Positions 6,618 to 14,389 of a stretch of 30,282 bases of DNA are shown one piece after another. Position numbers and translations under genes: made by a program. The stretch covers positions 1 to 30,282 of the forward strand of contig PMYY01000151.1 in assembly GCA_003170655.1 (NCBI GenBank). The letters are read 5' to 3'. The notes beneath the pieces were generated by a model. The model saw only the letters and a program-made list of their open reading frames with translations. It searched no databases and was not told where the DNA came from. This DNA comes from Nitrospiraceae bacterium (GTDB lineage Bacteria; Nitrospirota; Thermodesulfovibrionia; Thermodesulfovibrionales; Dissulfurispiraceae). The number at the start of each line of letters is the position of its first letter. Position 1 is the stretch's first letter.

Positions 6618-7982
6618 TTAATATTCGCCTTCTTTTAGCATGTCGCGGCTAAACCTGACGACCCGGTTTCTTCCTGATGACTTGGCCCGATATAGTGCTG
6701 TATCGGCAAATTTAATGGCCTCCCACAGGTTCTGCGTGTCCGCAGGGAATTCGCTTATCCCTATGCTGATCGTTTTCTGAAGAACGCCAGCGACAGTGTT
6801 TATCTTGTTCAGCTCGACCGCAACCCGTATTTTATCGGCGATCTCCATCGAGCGGTCCGGTTCCATGTCCATAAGAAGGATAATGAACTCCTCACCGCCG
6901 AATCTGATTATCAGATCTGCACCGCGGATGCATTTTTCCATGCTTGCAGCGGTCTCGCTAAGGACCCGGTCTCCGATATCATGGCCGTATGTGTCGTTTA
7001 CATCCTTAAAGAAGTCAAGGTCACACATCAAAATTGCCATGACAGTGCCTCTTCTCAGTATTCCCTCGGTCAAGTTGTCTGCAATCTCCTGGAGAAATCT
7101 TCTATTGTACACGCCGGTCAGAGAGTCCTTGATGGATGATTCCTTGAATGCCCGTGTGATCAGCTTTGCGCTTAAAACGGGTTGGGCTTCGGTAATATAC
7201 TCCGATGCCATGCTCAATCTTCTGGACAGATCGGATGACTGCGATGTCTCCTTATCGGCGATTATTTGAACTACGCCGCCGACCTTTCCGGAAATCATAA
7301 TCGGTATGCAAAAGTGCCCCCCGCCCCCCGCATAGTCATAGTTTCTGCATATGCCTTTATAATCCGCTGAAGAGACAGTCTGGCCCGTTCTTTTTACCCT
7401 GCATAAATCGCTGCTGATTAGCATTTCTGAGCCGCAGGGCAAATCCGCAATGTCGGCGTTCAGCGGGAAGACAGCTTTGACGGAATCATTTAAGGTCGAT
7501 ATCTCATAGATATTGCACTTGGAGAAGCTCAATTCGCCGGTCATGATATTCCCCAGACGCAGATAGACATCCTCAACGGTCTCATCCTCTTCGATCATCT
7601 TCTTGAAAGAAGTGACCACCTTGATTGTCTGTAGCAGCCTGTTGTATTCAGTGGCCAGCGTGCCAATCTCGTCTTTTGACATTACATCGAGTTCCTTGGC
7701 GAAGTCCATGTCACGTGAAGAGAATGCTTTAAATTTGGCTATTATCGCTCTTACGGGCGTGACGATATTTCGGGATATCAGAAAGCTGAATATGACTGCC
7801 AGCGAAGCTCCCGCAACAAATGTCAGCGAGATGAGAAGCAATGCCAGACTGAACTTCTTTTTGATGATGTCCGACACATTCCCCCATTCACGGCTCAAGT
7901 TGACCGAAAGTTTAGTCACATCCGTCACGGTTCTTTCAGAGATAGAGTCGAAATCGGACGTCTTCACTTTCAATGCATTCAT
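6618..7982 (-). CDS. Diguanylate cyclase, C-terminal portion (TM-HAMP-GAF-GGDEF)
   Basis: Makes cyclic di-GMP from two GTP. In order: about 42 residues of periplasmic helix, a membrane helix at about 45-70, a HAMP linker, a GAF-like domain (about 135-270), then a GGDEF domain with DSLTGVYNRRFL, DLDFFKDVNDTYGHDIGD and RFGGEEF. The active-site GGEEF is intact, and RGAD five residues before it is the product-inhibition I-site. The ATG at 7982 lies 12 nt after the TAA of the next upstream gene in the same frame, with only PKL between, and this portion lacks the first membrane helix that such sensors need. I read both as one gene of about 640 codons interrupted by a single TAA at 7992-7994. Restarting at 7982 could still yield this half alone. 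Confidence 0.85.
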   Translation of the reverse strand: MNALKVKTSDFDSISERTVTDVTKLSVNLSREWGNVSDIIKKKFSLALLLISLTFVAGASLAVIFSFLISRNIVTPVRAIIAKFKAFSSRDMDFAKELDVMSKDEIGTLATEYNRLLQTIKVVTSFKKMIEEDETVEDVYLRLGNIMTGELSFSKCNIYEISTLNDSVKAVFPLNADIADLPCGSEMLISSDLCRVKRTGQTVSSADYKGICRNYDYAGGGGHFCIPIMISGKVGGVVQIIADKETSQSSDLSRRLSMASEYITEAQPVLSAKLITRAFKESSIKDSLTGVYNRRFLQEIADNLTEGILRRGTVMAILMCDLDFFKDVNDTYGHDIGDRVLSETAASMEKCIRGADLIIRFGGEEFIILLMDMEPDRSMEIADKIRVAVELNKINTVAGVLQKTISIGISEFPADTQNLWEAIKFADTALYRAKSSGRNRVVRFSRDMLKEGEY

Positions 7983-7991
7983 CAATTTTGG

Positions 7992-8537
7992 TTATTCAGC
8001 TTTGATTTTAATTATCTCCGGCGCGAGATCATCCATCAGTTCTATGTTTTTTAGAATGTTTTCAATTTCGATGCGTTTCGAATCGAAAGAAAGTGGCGCA
8101 ACCGAGTATTCATCGTACGTCTCGTCGGTCGTCCTTGAATAATCTATTATTAGCCCCCCGGTTTTCAGGGTGACGAGAAATAAGCGACAATCTTTCAAGT
8201 TCATTTTTGCCCTTACATATGCATCATTGATCTCTCGAGTATCCACCGCCAGCACCATTTTATGGATTTCGATGTCGGCACCTCTAAGTTTTCGGGAGAC
8301 ACTGTTCAGCACCTTCTGCTCCGGGTTGATGACATTGCCCAGCTTTACCATTTCCGACCCCAAGCTGGAAATCATAAAAAAGCCGACCGCCGACGTGGCC
8401 ACCAGCCAGAAGAGCGTTCCGGCTGAGAATAACAAGAACTTCATCCGGATAGAAAGATTTACGAATGCCAATGTGTTGAGAAAACGTCTCAAGAAATGCT
8501 TTAGGCTGATTTTAGAGGGCAGGTTTATTCTCTTCAT
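7992..8537 (-). CDS. Diguanylate cyclase, N-terminal sensor portion, cut by TAA
   Basis: This 181-residue product has a basic N terminus, one membrane helix (about 34-58) and a mostly helical periplasmic region, then ends at TAA 7992-7994. It contains no output domain. The periplasmic helix continues in frame beyond the stop into the second helix, HAMP, GAF and GGDEF at 6618-7982, so it is best seen as the sensor half of a nonsense-split cyclase. The start is ATG 8537, 11 nt after the ligA stop; a TTG at 8552 is possible. Neither has a strong Shine-Dalgarno. It probably belongs to the pncC-ligA transcript. Confidence 0.75.
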   Translation of the reverse strand: MKRINLPSKISLKHFLRRFLNTLAFVNLSIRMKFLLFSAGTLFWLVATSAVGFFMISSLGSEMVKLGNVINPEQKVLNSVSRKLRGADIEIHKMVLAVDTREINDAYVRAKMNLKDCRLFLVTLKTGGLIIDYSRTTDETYDEYSVAPLSFDSKRIEIENILKNIELMDDLAPEIIKIKAE

Positions 8538-8548
8538 AACATGGCCGA

Positions 8549-10591
8549 TCAAAAGAGGCGTGGATGTCTTGTCCTGGAATCGATCATTTTGAGGAGATCG
8601 GTGTATGAGATCGTCGCAATGCCGAGGGATCGAGCTTTTTCGAGCTTTGTGCCCGGATCATTGCCTACTATCAGGTAGTCGGTGCTCCTTGAGACAGAGG
8701 ACGATGCGTGTCCGCCCTCAGACTCGATAAATGTTTCGACCTCTTTTCTCGATTTAGGAATGGTGCCGGTAATTACGAAGGTCAAGCCTTCAAGGGGAAG
8801 ATGCTTCTTAAAAGCAGCGCCGTAATCGGGATTTGTCACCGTCAAGCCGAGCGACTTTAGTGTTTTAAGTGTCCCCAGGTTCTTTTCGTCACTGAAAAAG
8901 GACGAGACCGATGAAGATATCTTCTCACCCATCTGTTTGATCCACCCAATCTGTTCCCGTTTGACGTGATACAGGTCATCCAGTCTTTCGAAGTTCTTTG
9001 CCAGCAATTTTGCAGCGTATTCTCCAACATGAATGATGCCAATTGCGAATAGAAATTTTGCGAGCGTCGTCTTCTTGCTTTTCTCTATCGCATCGATCAA
9101 GTTCTGAGCCGACTTTTCTGCGAAGCGAGGCAGTTTGAGGAGGTCTTCTATTTTCAGGCGATATACGTCTTCGAAATTATTGATAAGCCCCCTAGAATAG
9201 AGGAGTTCGACATTTTTCTCGCCGAGACCTTCGATGTCCATACCCCCCCTGGAGGCGAAATGCCCGATCTTCTCTTGCACCTGTGCCGGGCAATAGAGCG
9301 ATACGCACCTGACAGCAACCTCTCCCTCTTCTCTCGATACGTCCGATCCGCAGACCGGACACTTATCAGGGATAGGAAAGTCTTTTTCGTGTCCAGTGCG
9401 TTTTTCCTTTATAACCATGATCACATGGGGAATGACATCACCGGCCCTCTCGACGACAACGGTGTCGCCGATTTTGATCTCTTTTCGTTTTATCTCGTCC
9501 CAGTTGTGCAGAGTGGACCGTGATACTGTGACGCCACCGATCCTGACTGGCTCGAAGACTGCAAACGGGGTGATGACTCCGGTTCTGCCGACGCTCCCCC
9601 GTATATCCTTTATCCTCGTTGTGCCCTGATGTGCCTTGAATTTGAAGGCCATGGCCCAGCGCGGCTCACGGGTCTTGGTGCCAAGCCTCTGCTGAAGTGA
9701 AAATTCATCGACCTTAATCACTGCGCCGTCGGTTTCGAAGGGAAGGTCTTTGCGGACTTCCTCGATTTTCTTGATTTCCTCGATGACCTTTTCGATGCCA
9801 TTTACGCGCGAGACGGCAAGAGGGGCGGGAAAACGCGACTTCTTGAGCCAATTGATGAAATCCCACTGGCCCTTGAAGGTTATGCCTCTTGCCACGCCGA
9901 CACCGTAAGCCGCCAGAAAAAGCCGTCTGGACGCCGTAATCGAAGGATCGAGCTGCCTGACCGACCCCGCTGCGGCATTGCGGGGATTTGCGAAAAGGGG
10001 TTCACCTTTATCCTCTCTTAAACGGTTCAGCTTGTCGAATTCATCCAGGTTCATATAGATCTCTCCACGGATATCTATTTCATCAGGCACCCTGTCGGAG
10101 GATTCTATCCGAAGCGGAATTGCGTTAATGGTCTTGATGTTCTGAGTAACGTCCTCGCCCTCGTACCCGTCGCCGCGTGTCGAAGCCTTGTAAAGGATCC
10201 CATCGCGGTAAGTCAGCTCGATGGCAAGCCCGTCGTATTTCGGCTCGACGGTATACTCAATCTCCCGTTCATTATCGAGGAGCCTGCGGATTCTTTTATC
10301 GAACTCGCGCACCTCCTCATACGAAAAGGCATTGTCGAGGGAGAGCATAGCTTCGGAGTGCTTGATCTTTTCGAATTTATCGAGAGGGGCGGCGCCGACC
10401 CTTCGTGTCGGTGAATCGGGCAGGACATATTCATATTTTCCTTCAAGGTCGCTGAGTCTGCGGAAAAGCCTGTCGTACTCTTCATCCGCAATTAGCGGGG
10501 CGTCGAGAACATAGTAACGGTAATTGTGATAGTTTATGTCGTCGGTTAGCTTTTCAATCTCTTTTTTTATGCTGGAGGGAATGTCTTTCAT
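8549..10591 (-). CDS. ligA: NAD-dependent DNA ligase LigA
   Basis: Seals nicks during replication and repair, using NAD+ and releasing AMP and nicotinamide mononucleotide. The 680 residues show the complete bacterial layout: Ia domain with YHNYRYYVLD, adenylation domain with catalytic Lys118 in KYDG, OB fold (about 320-400), a four-cysteine zinc finger (CPVCG, then RCVSLYCPAQ), helix-hairpin-helix repeats and a C-terminal BRCT domain (about 600-670). Its ATG overlaps the pncC stop as ATGA. The pairing makes sense because PncC-type amidases recycle the nicotinamide mononucleotide that the ligase releases. Confidence 0.97.
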   Translation of the reverse strand: MKDIPSSIKKEIEKLTDDINYHNYRYYVLDAPLIADEEYDRLFRRLSDLEGKYEYVLPDSPTRRVGAAPLDKFEKIKHSEAMLSLDNAFSYEEVREFDKRIRRLLDNEREIEYTVEPKYDGLAIELTYRDGILYKASTRGDGYEGEDVTQNIKTINAIPLRIESSDRVPDEIDIRGEIYMNLDEFDKLNRLREDKGEPLFANPRNAAAGSVRQLDPSITASRRLFLAAYGVGVARGITFKGQWDFINWLKKSRFPAPLAVSRVNGIEKVIEEIKKIEEVRKDLPFETDGAVIKVDEFSLQQRLGTKTREPRWAMAFKFKAHQGTTRIKDIRGSVGRTGVITPFAVFEPVRIGGVTVSRSTLHNWDEIKRKEIKIGDTVVVERAGDVIPHVIMVIKEKRTGHEKDFPIPDKCPVCGSDVSREEGEVAVRCVSLYCPAQVQEKIGHFASRGGMDIEGLGEKNVELLYSRGLINNFEDVYRLKIEDLLKLPRFAEKSAQNLIDAIEKSKKTTLAKFLFAIGIIHVGEYAAKLLAKNFERLDDLYHVKREQIGWIKQMGEKISSSVSSFFSDEKNLGTLKTLKSLGLTVTNPDYGAAFKKHLPLEGLTFVITGTIPKSRKEVETFIESEGGHASSSVSRSTDYLIVGNDPGTKLEKARSLGIATISYTDLLKMIDSRTRHPRLF

Positions 10592-11073
10592 GCTGCCTTT
10601 AATGCCTCCAGAAGGAACTTCAGCGCTTGTAGGGAGGCTGCTTCTTTGTTCGCTTGCCGGTCGCCGCTCAGCCTTAGTGCCCGCACTTCGGTGCCGAAGC
10701 TTCCGCTGACCGCAATATAGATAAGGCCCCGTTCTTTTCCCTCGATTGCGTTCGGTCCGAGGTTGCCTGTCGTGGCTATTGAGAAGTCGGTTCCGGTCAA
10801 GGCACGCACCTTCTCGGCCATTTCCTTCGCTGTTTCCGAGCTTACTACTCCGTAACTCGTAAGCGTTTTGCGGGAAATGCCGAGGATTTTTTTCTTTGAT
10901 TTGCCTGAATAGACGACGATGCCTGTTACGAAAAAAGCGCTCGATCCGGGTAACAGAGTTAGAAGGTGGCTCAACATGCCGCCGGTGCAGGACTCAGCAA
11001 CAGAGATGGTTGCCCCTCTCATGATGAGCATCTTGTGGATCCTGCCTACAATGTCGATTGTCTTTTGAAACAT
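10588..11073 (-). CDS. pncC: Nicotinamide-nucleotide amidase PncC (CinA C-terminal domain)
   Basis: Deamidates nicotinamide mononucleotide to nicotinic acid mononucleotide in NAD recycling. The 161 residues form one CinA C-terminal domain, with ISVAESCTGGMLSHLLT, VTGIVVYSGKSKK, YGVVSSETAKEMAE and FSIATTGNLGPNA, and no N-terminal CinA half, as in E. coli PncC. I start at ATG 11073 because family members begin near this point; the frame is open to 11121. A perfect TATAAT ends 6 nt before this ATG and there is no Shine-Dalgarno. In typical members the GITGxAGP stretch is close to TTGNLGPNA here, so some residues differ from the consensus. Confidence 0.9.
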   Translation of the reverse strand: MFQKTIDIVGRIHKMLIMRGATISVAESCTGGMLSHLLTLLPGSSAFFVTGIVVYSGKSKKKILGISRKTLTSYGVVSSETAKEMAEKVRALTGTDFSIATTGNLGPNAIEGKERGLIYIAVSGSFGTEVRALRLSGDRQANKEAASLQALKFLLEALKAA

Positions 11074-11079
11074 ATCTAA

Positions 11080-11085
11080 ATTATA
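11080..11085 (-). promoter_or_regulatory. TATAAT box immediately upstream of pncC
   Basis: On the minus strand a perfect TATAAT ends 6 nt before the ATG at 11073. The usual -10 to start-site distance would put transcription at the A of the ATG. The matching -35 position reads AATTCG with a 17-nt spacer, a poor match. The absence of a ribosome-binding site agrees with a leaderless message. Confidence 0.4.
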
Positions 11086-11142
11086 ACAGTTTACACATAC
11101 CCCGAATTGGAGTCGAAGCAAGGATTAGCTACATAGGATAAA

Positions 11143-11313
11143 TTGCCTGTTAAGACACACAATAACATCACTGATGTGCCGCTGTTTCCGACACTTCAAG
11201 GCGGGAAGTCCAAAAATAAGTTAAAGCAGGTGGTGCATACGCTCGCTCGTTTTTGTCTCGATGTCGCCGAGAATCTCCTGCCACTGCAGGAAGAGGGCGC
11301 CACCACCCGTTAG
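11143..11313 (+). CDS. Possible small protein of 56 residues, unassigned
   Basis: The intergenic space between pncC and leuA (11074-11385) contains a frame from TTG 11143 to TAG 11313 with AGGA ending 4 nt before the TTG. The predicted protein has a balanced composition, with LPVKTHNNITDVPLFPTLQG near the start, a KSKNKLKQ basic patch and VVHTLARFCLDVAENLLPLQ resembling an amphipathic helix. Codon choice in its second half looks like that of neighbouring genes. The complementary strand is also open over part of it, in frame with leuA past its stop, so one of the two is a shadow. I recognise no family. It may be a small gene, or the decayed end of a larger one. Confidence 0.3.
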   Translation: MPVKTHNNITDVPLFPTLQGGKSKNKLKQVVHTLARFCLDVAENLLPLQEEGATTR

Positions 11314-11374
11314 TCTTATAACAATAAGAATAACGCTTTTATAGTCGATTGTCAAATGAAATTTCAGGGGATGA

Positions 11375-11395
11375 GGCGGTTCGTGTCAAACCGCC
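11375..11395 (-). terminator. Hairpin spanning the leuA stop codon
   Basis: GGCGGTT and AACCGCC form a perfect 7-bp stem with a 7-nt loop containing the leuA TGA. It is not followed by a run of T on the minus strand (TCATCCCC follows), so it is not a standard intrinsic terminator. It may protect the 3' end or assist termination. Confidence 0.3.
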
Positions 11396-13062
11396 CGATT
11401 CGATCTGTTCAATGCACTCAGGATCGCCTTGAAAGATGCCCGGTCGATACTGGTATCAATACCGGTACCCCAGTATTGCCTGCCGCCGCTTTCTATCTGG
11501 ATGTATGCCGCTGCCCTTGAGTCCGATCCCTTATCGATGGCATGTTCGTAATAAGAGAGCAGTCTAAACTCCAATCCGAACTTGGATTTAAGTGCGTTAC
11601 TGAAGGCATCAATAGGGCCGTTGCCTTTACCACGGATATCTTCGATATTGCCCCTATTAGCTACTGATGCACTGATTTCAACAGAACACGTATTATCGTA
11701 GCCGCCGTTTTGTCCGATCTTGCAATGAGCAAGGGAGTAAGGCGCACCAGCGCGAAGGTATTCAGCGTCGAAGGCATTCCATACAATTGATGCTGTAACC
11801 TCGACTCCGGTTCTATCGGAGATATCTTGTATGATCCGCGCAAATTCCGAATGCATCCCCTTGGGGAGCGTCAGGCCGTACTCCCTTTCCATCAAATAGG
11901 CAACGCCGCCCTTTCCGGACTGGCTGTTTATGCGGATTATCGACTCATATGTTCGGCCGACATCAGCCGGATCGATTGGTAGATAGGGTACTTCCCAATA
12001 GTCCGTTTTGCTGGCGAGCGCCTTCATGCCTTTGTTGATCGCATCCTGGTGAGAGCCCGAAAAGGCAGTGTAGACAAGCTCTCCCGCATAGGGATGGCGA
12101 ACATGCACAGGAATCCGGGCAGTGCGTTCGTACACCCCAGTGATCCGATCTATGTTACTGAAATCGAGCCTTGGATCTATGCCCTGCGAAAATAGATTCA
12201 AGGCGACAGTGACGATATCAACATTGCCTGTTCGCTCGCCGTTACCGAAAAGAGTCCCTTCAACCCGGTCCGCACCAGCCAGAAGCGCCAGTTCGGTCGA
12301 GGCAACGGCCGTGCCGCGGTCGTTGTGGGCATGGACGCTGACTATGACCCTTTCGCGGTCTTTGATCGACCGGCAGAACAATTCTACGCGGTCGGCGTAT
12401 ACATTGGGAGTCGACATCTCAACAGTAGCGGGAATATTCAATATCATCTTCTTATAGGATGAAGGTTTCCAAGTGTCCATCACCGCTTCGCATATCTCCA
12501 CCGCAAAGTCATGCTCTGTTCCCGTGAAGCTTTCCGGAGAATACTGGAACCTGATGTCTGTCTCTGATATCTTCTCAGCTTCAGTCTTTACCAATGCAGT
12601 TGCACTGACGGCCAACGCAATGATCTCTTTTTTTTCCATCCGGAAGACAACTCTTCGCTGGAGTTCAGAGGTCGAGTTGTAAAGATGCACGATGGCTTGG
12701 CGGGCACCTCTAATGGCCTCGAAGGTCTTTTTAATTAGGTGCTCGCGCGCCTGTGTAAGGACTTGGATCGTGACATCATCGGGGATAAGATGGGTCTCGA
12801 TCAGCAGACGCATGAAGTCGTATTCAGTCTGGGAAGCCGATGGGAAACCGATCTCGATCTCCTTGAATCCCATATCGACCAAAAGGCGAAACATCTCCTT
12901 TTTTTCATCGACACTCATCGGTGCGACGAGCGCCTGATTGCCGTCACGCAGATCGACGCTGCACCAGATGGGGGCAGTCGTTATTGTACGCGAAGGCCAT
13001 TTCCTGTCGGCCAGATTGACAGCTGGGTAAGGTCGGTACTTATGCACAGGCATTCGATTCAC
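11386..13062 (-). CDS. leuA: 2-isopropylmalate synthase, LeuA2 type
   Basis: First committed enzyme of leucine synthesis: condenses acetyl-CoA with 2-oxoisovalerate. The 558 residues belong to the longer class known from Corynebacterium and yeast, shown by HKYRPYPAVNLADRKWPSR, TTAPIWCSVDLRDGNQALV, EIGFPSASQTEYDF and VSVHAHNDRGTAVASTELAL, with FGNGERTGNVDIV carrying the metal-site region. The C-terminal about 120 residues form the leucine-sensing regulatory domain. I start at GTG 13062, because GGAGG (13069-13073) stands 6 nt before it; ATG 13053 three codons later would also match the family. The frame is open to 13143 but that part is the attenuator. The gene stands alone, with no leuBCD beside it. 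Confidence 0.93.
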   Translation of the reverse strand: MNRMPVHKYRPYPAVNLADRKWPSRTITTAPIWCSVDLRDGNQALVAPMSVDEKKEMFRLLVDMGFKEIEIGFPSASQTEYDFMRLLIETHLIPDDVTIQVLTQAREHLIKKTFEAIRGARQAIVHLYNSTSELQRRVVFRMEKKEIIALAVSATALVKTEAEKISETDIRFQYSPESFTGTEHDFAVEICEAVMDTWKPSSYKKMILNIPATVEMSTPNVYADRVELFCRSIKDRERVIVSVHAHNDRGTAVASTELALLAGADRVEGTLFGNGERTGNVDIVTVALNLFSQGIDPRLDFSNIDRITGVYERTARIPVHVRHPYAGELVYTAFSGSHQDAINKGMKALASKTDYWEVPYLPIDPADVGRTYESIIRINSQSGKGGVAYLMEREYGLTLPKGMHSEFARIIQDISDRTGVEVTASIVWNAFDAEYLRAGAPYSLAHCKIGQNGGYDNTCSVEISASVANRGNIEDIRGKGNGPIDAFSNALKSKFGLEFRLLSYYEHAIDKGSDSRAAAYIQIESGGRQYWGTGIDTSIDRASFKAILSALNRSNRAV

Positions 13063-13077
13063 TTCACACCTCCAAAT

Positions 13078-13107
13078 AAAAAAAGCCGCGGGTGTAGAGC
13101 CCGTGGC
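13078..13107 (-). terminator. Intrinsic terminator (attenuator) ahead of leuA
   Basis: On the minus strand GCCACGGG (13107-13100) pairs with CCCGCGGC (13092-13085), with one A-C mismatch and a 7-nt loop, followed by seven T (13084-13078). It lies only 4 nt before the leuA Shine-Dalgarno, downstream of a promoter, so it must be read through for leuA to be expressed. Confidence 0.75.
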
Positions 13108-13146
13108 CTTTGTAATGAGTATTTTACTTTCTAATCGATGCAAAAA

Positions 13147-13230
13147 CTAAATCGAAATCCTCCCAGCCAGGGCCGTGCGATGGCGCGCGGCGTTGCTAAG
13201 TCGATTGGCAGAAAGGATTAAGTGTTCCAT
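13147..13230 (-). CDS. Possible leader peptide of leuA, 27 residues
   Basis: ATG 13230 to TAG 13147 encodes a 27-residue peptide beginning MEHLILSANRLSN. The ATG falls about where transcription from the promoter at 13237-13266 should begin, so it would be leaderless. It has four leucines (TTA, CTT, CTT, CTG) but no run of them, and five or six arginine/histidine codons, so classical leucine-starvation attenuation is not clearly written in it. It may simply be a chance ORF in a leader controlled another way. Confidence 0.35.
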   Translation of the reverse strand: MEHLILSANRLSNAARHRTALAGRISI

Positions 13231-13236
13231 AATTCA

Positions 13237-13266
13237 ACTATAGACGACACAGCTTTTACGTGTCAA
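13237..13266 (-). promoter_or_regulatory. Sigma70-type promoter of the leuA leader
   Basis: On the minus strand TTGACA (13266-13261), an 18-nt spacer and TATAGT (13242-13237) form the best promoter in the window. The predicted start site is near 13230, giving a leader of about 170 nt before leuA. Confidence 0.7.
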
Positions 13267-13330
13267 GTCCGAATGCGGTCGGTCTGCCGAGAAACTATTA
13301 CATCTGGCTTAAATTGTTATACAATAAATC

Positions 13331-14353
13331 ATGGAAAAAATCGACCTCAAGTCCCTCTCGAAGGATGACGTAGAATCCTTTATCAAAGATGCCGGACTTC
13401 CGTCCTTCAGGAGCAGACAGATATTACACTGGATATACGAACGCTATGCCCAATCGCTCGAAGAGATGACGGAATTGTCGAAGAAACTTCGCGAAGAACT
13501 TGCCGAAAGGGCATATATCAGCAATCTTACTCTCCTCAACCGGTTGACCTCGCATGATGGCACGGAAAAGTTCTTGTTCGGACTCGAAGACGGCGAGACA
13601 ATAGAGAGCGTGCTGATCCCGGACGAAGAGCGCCTGACACTATGCATCTCTTCACAGGTCGGCTGCGCCATGGGTTGCGTCTTTTGTCTGACCGGAAAAT
13701 CAGGCCTAAAGAGAAACCTCGGCCCTCATGAGATCATCGACCAGGTAATCAGCGTGAACAGGATGATTCTACCAAGGCGAATTACCAACATTGTACTTAT
13801 GGGGATGGGGGAACCGCTGGCCAATTTCGATAATGTTGTCGAAGCACTCAGACGGATGACCGGAGTGATGGTGATTTCTCCAAGGAGGATTACTCTTTCG
13901 ACAGCCGGGATCGTACCAAGGATTGCAGAGCTTGGCCAGCTGGGTCTCAAGGTCAACCTCGCAATCTCGCTCAATGCTACGACTGATTCGGTGCGAGACG
14001 TCATCATGCCGATCAATAAGACATATCCAATCAAGGCGGTGCTCGACACTTGCCGCAAATTACCGTTGCAGCAGACAAGAAAGATCACCTTCGAATACGT
14101 AATGCTGAAAGATATCAATGACTCGACAGCTGATGCGAAAAGACTCGTCAGACTCCTTCACGGCCTCCAGTCGAAAATCAACCTTATTCCGTTCAATCCT
14201 TATAGCGACTGCGAATACGAGAGGCCTGATGACATTGCGGTGTTACTGTTTCAGGAGATTCTGGCCAAGGCCGAGGTGACGGTCATAATCAGGAAAAGTA
14301 AAGGCAGGGACATACTGGCAGCTTGCGGACAGTTGAAGGCGAGATATAAGTAG
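13331..14353 (+). CDS. rlmN: Dual-specificity RNA methyltransferase RlmN
   Basis: Radical SAM enzyme that methylates C2 of A2503 in 23S rRNA and of A37 in some tRNAs. In 340 residues it has the N-terminal accessory part, the iron-sulfur motif CAMGCVFC (Cys112, 116, 119), the NIVLMGMGEPLANFDNV stretch, and the resolving cysteine near the C terminus in ILAACGQL. ATG 13331 has no Shine-Dalgarno; TACAAT ends 5 nt before it within ATTGT-TAT-ACAAT (13313-13325). It is divergent from leuA and ends in a strong terminator, so it is probably a single-gene transcript. Confidence 0.96.
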   Translation: MEKIDLKSLSKDDVESFIKDAGLPSFRSRQILHWIYERYAQSLEEMTELSKKLREELAERAYISNLTLLNRLTSHDGTEKFLFGLEDGETIESVLIPDEERLTLCISSQVGCAMGCVFCLTGKSGLKRNLGPHEIIDQVISVNRMILPRRITNIVLMGMGEPLANFDNVVEALRRMTGVMVISPRRITLSTAGIVPRIAELGQLGLKVNLAISLNATTDSVRDVIMPINKTYPIKAVLDTCRKLPLQQTRKITFEYVMLKDINDSTADAKRLVRLLHGLQSKINLIPFNPYSDCEYERPDDIAVLLFQEILAKAEVTVIIRKSKGRDILAACGQLKARYK

Positions 14354-14389
14354 GGGCAGGCATGCCGTGCCCCTACAGGTTATTTTTTC
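14350..14389 (+). terminator. Intrinsic terminator of rlmN
   Basis: GTAGGGGCA (14350-14358) and TGCCCCTAC (14368-14376) form a perfect 9-bp stem that starts in the rlmN stop codon; a TTATTTTTT tract follows at 14380-14388. The loop GGCATGCCG is itself self-complementary. The T tract is also the end of the converging gene (its Lys-rich tail and TAA). The hairpin resembles the GTAGGGGC-type palindromes scattered through some bacterial genomes. Confidence 0.8.

Larger units (their letters stand above)
13078..13230 (-). promoter_or_regulatory. leuA conditional leader with antiterminator
   Basis: The transcribed leader before leuA holds two exclusive structures. GCCCTGGC at 13173-13166 can pair with GCCACGGGC at 13107-13099 (eight pairs, one bulged C), using up the 5' arm of the terminator at 13078-13107. 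The GCCCTGGC arm lies within the short leader ORF at 13147-13230, so ribosome position could decide between the two folds. No T-box motif or other known riboswitch core is visible. Confidence 0.55.

Noticed and set aside
7992..7994. Selenocysteine or pyrrolysine explanation for the stop in the diguanylate cyclase
   Set aside because: The codon is TAA, not TGA or TAG, and no recoding hairpin is evident.
11224..11385. LeuA readthrough extension of 54 codons past its TGA
   Set aside because: LeuA already ends at the normal family length; the open frame is likely the shadow of the + strand small ORF or chance.
13078..13230. T-box or known riboswitch in the leuA leader
   Set aside because: The T-box core (GGGTGGNACCGCG-like) and other familiar riboswitch cores are absent.
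13226..13239. 13-base match TCCATAATTCAAC shared with the region near 27848
   Set aside because: Matches of this length are expected several times by chance in 30 kb; the contexts differ.
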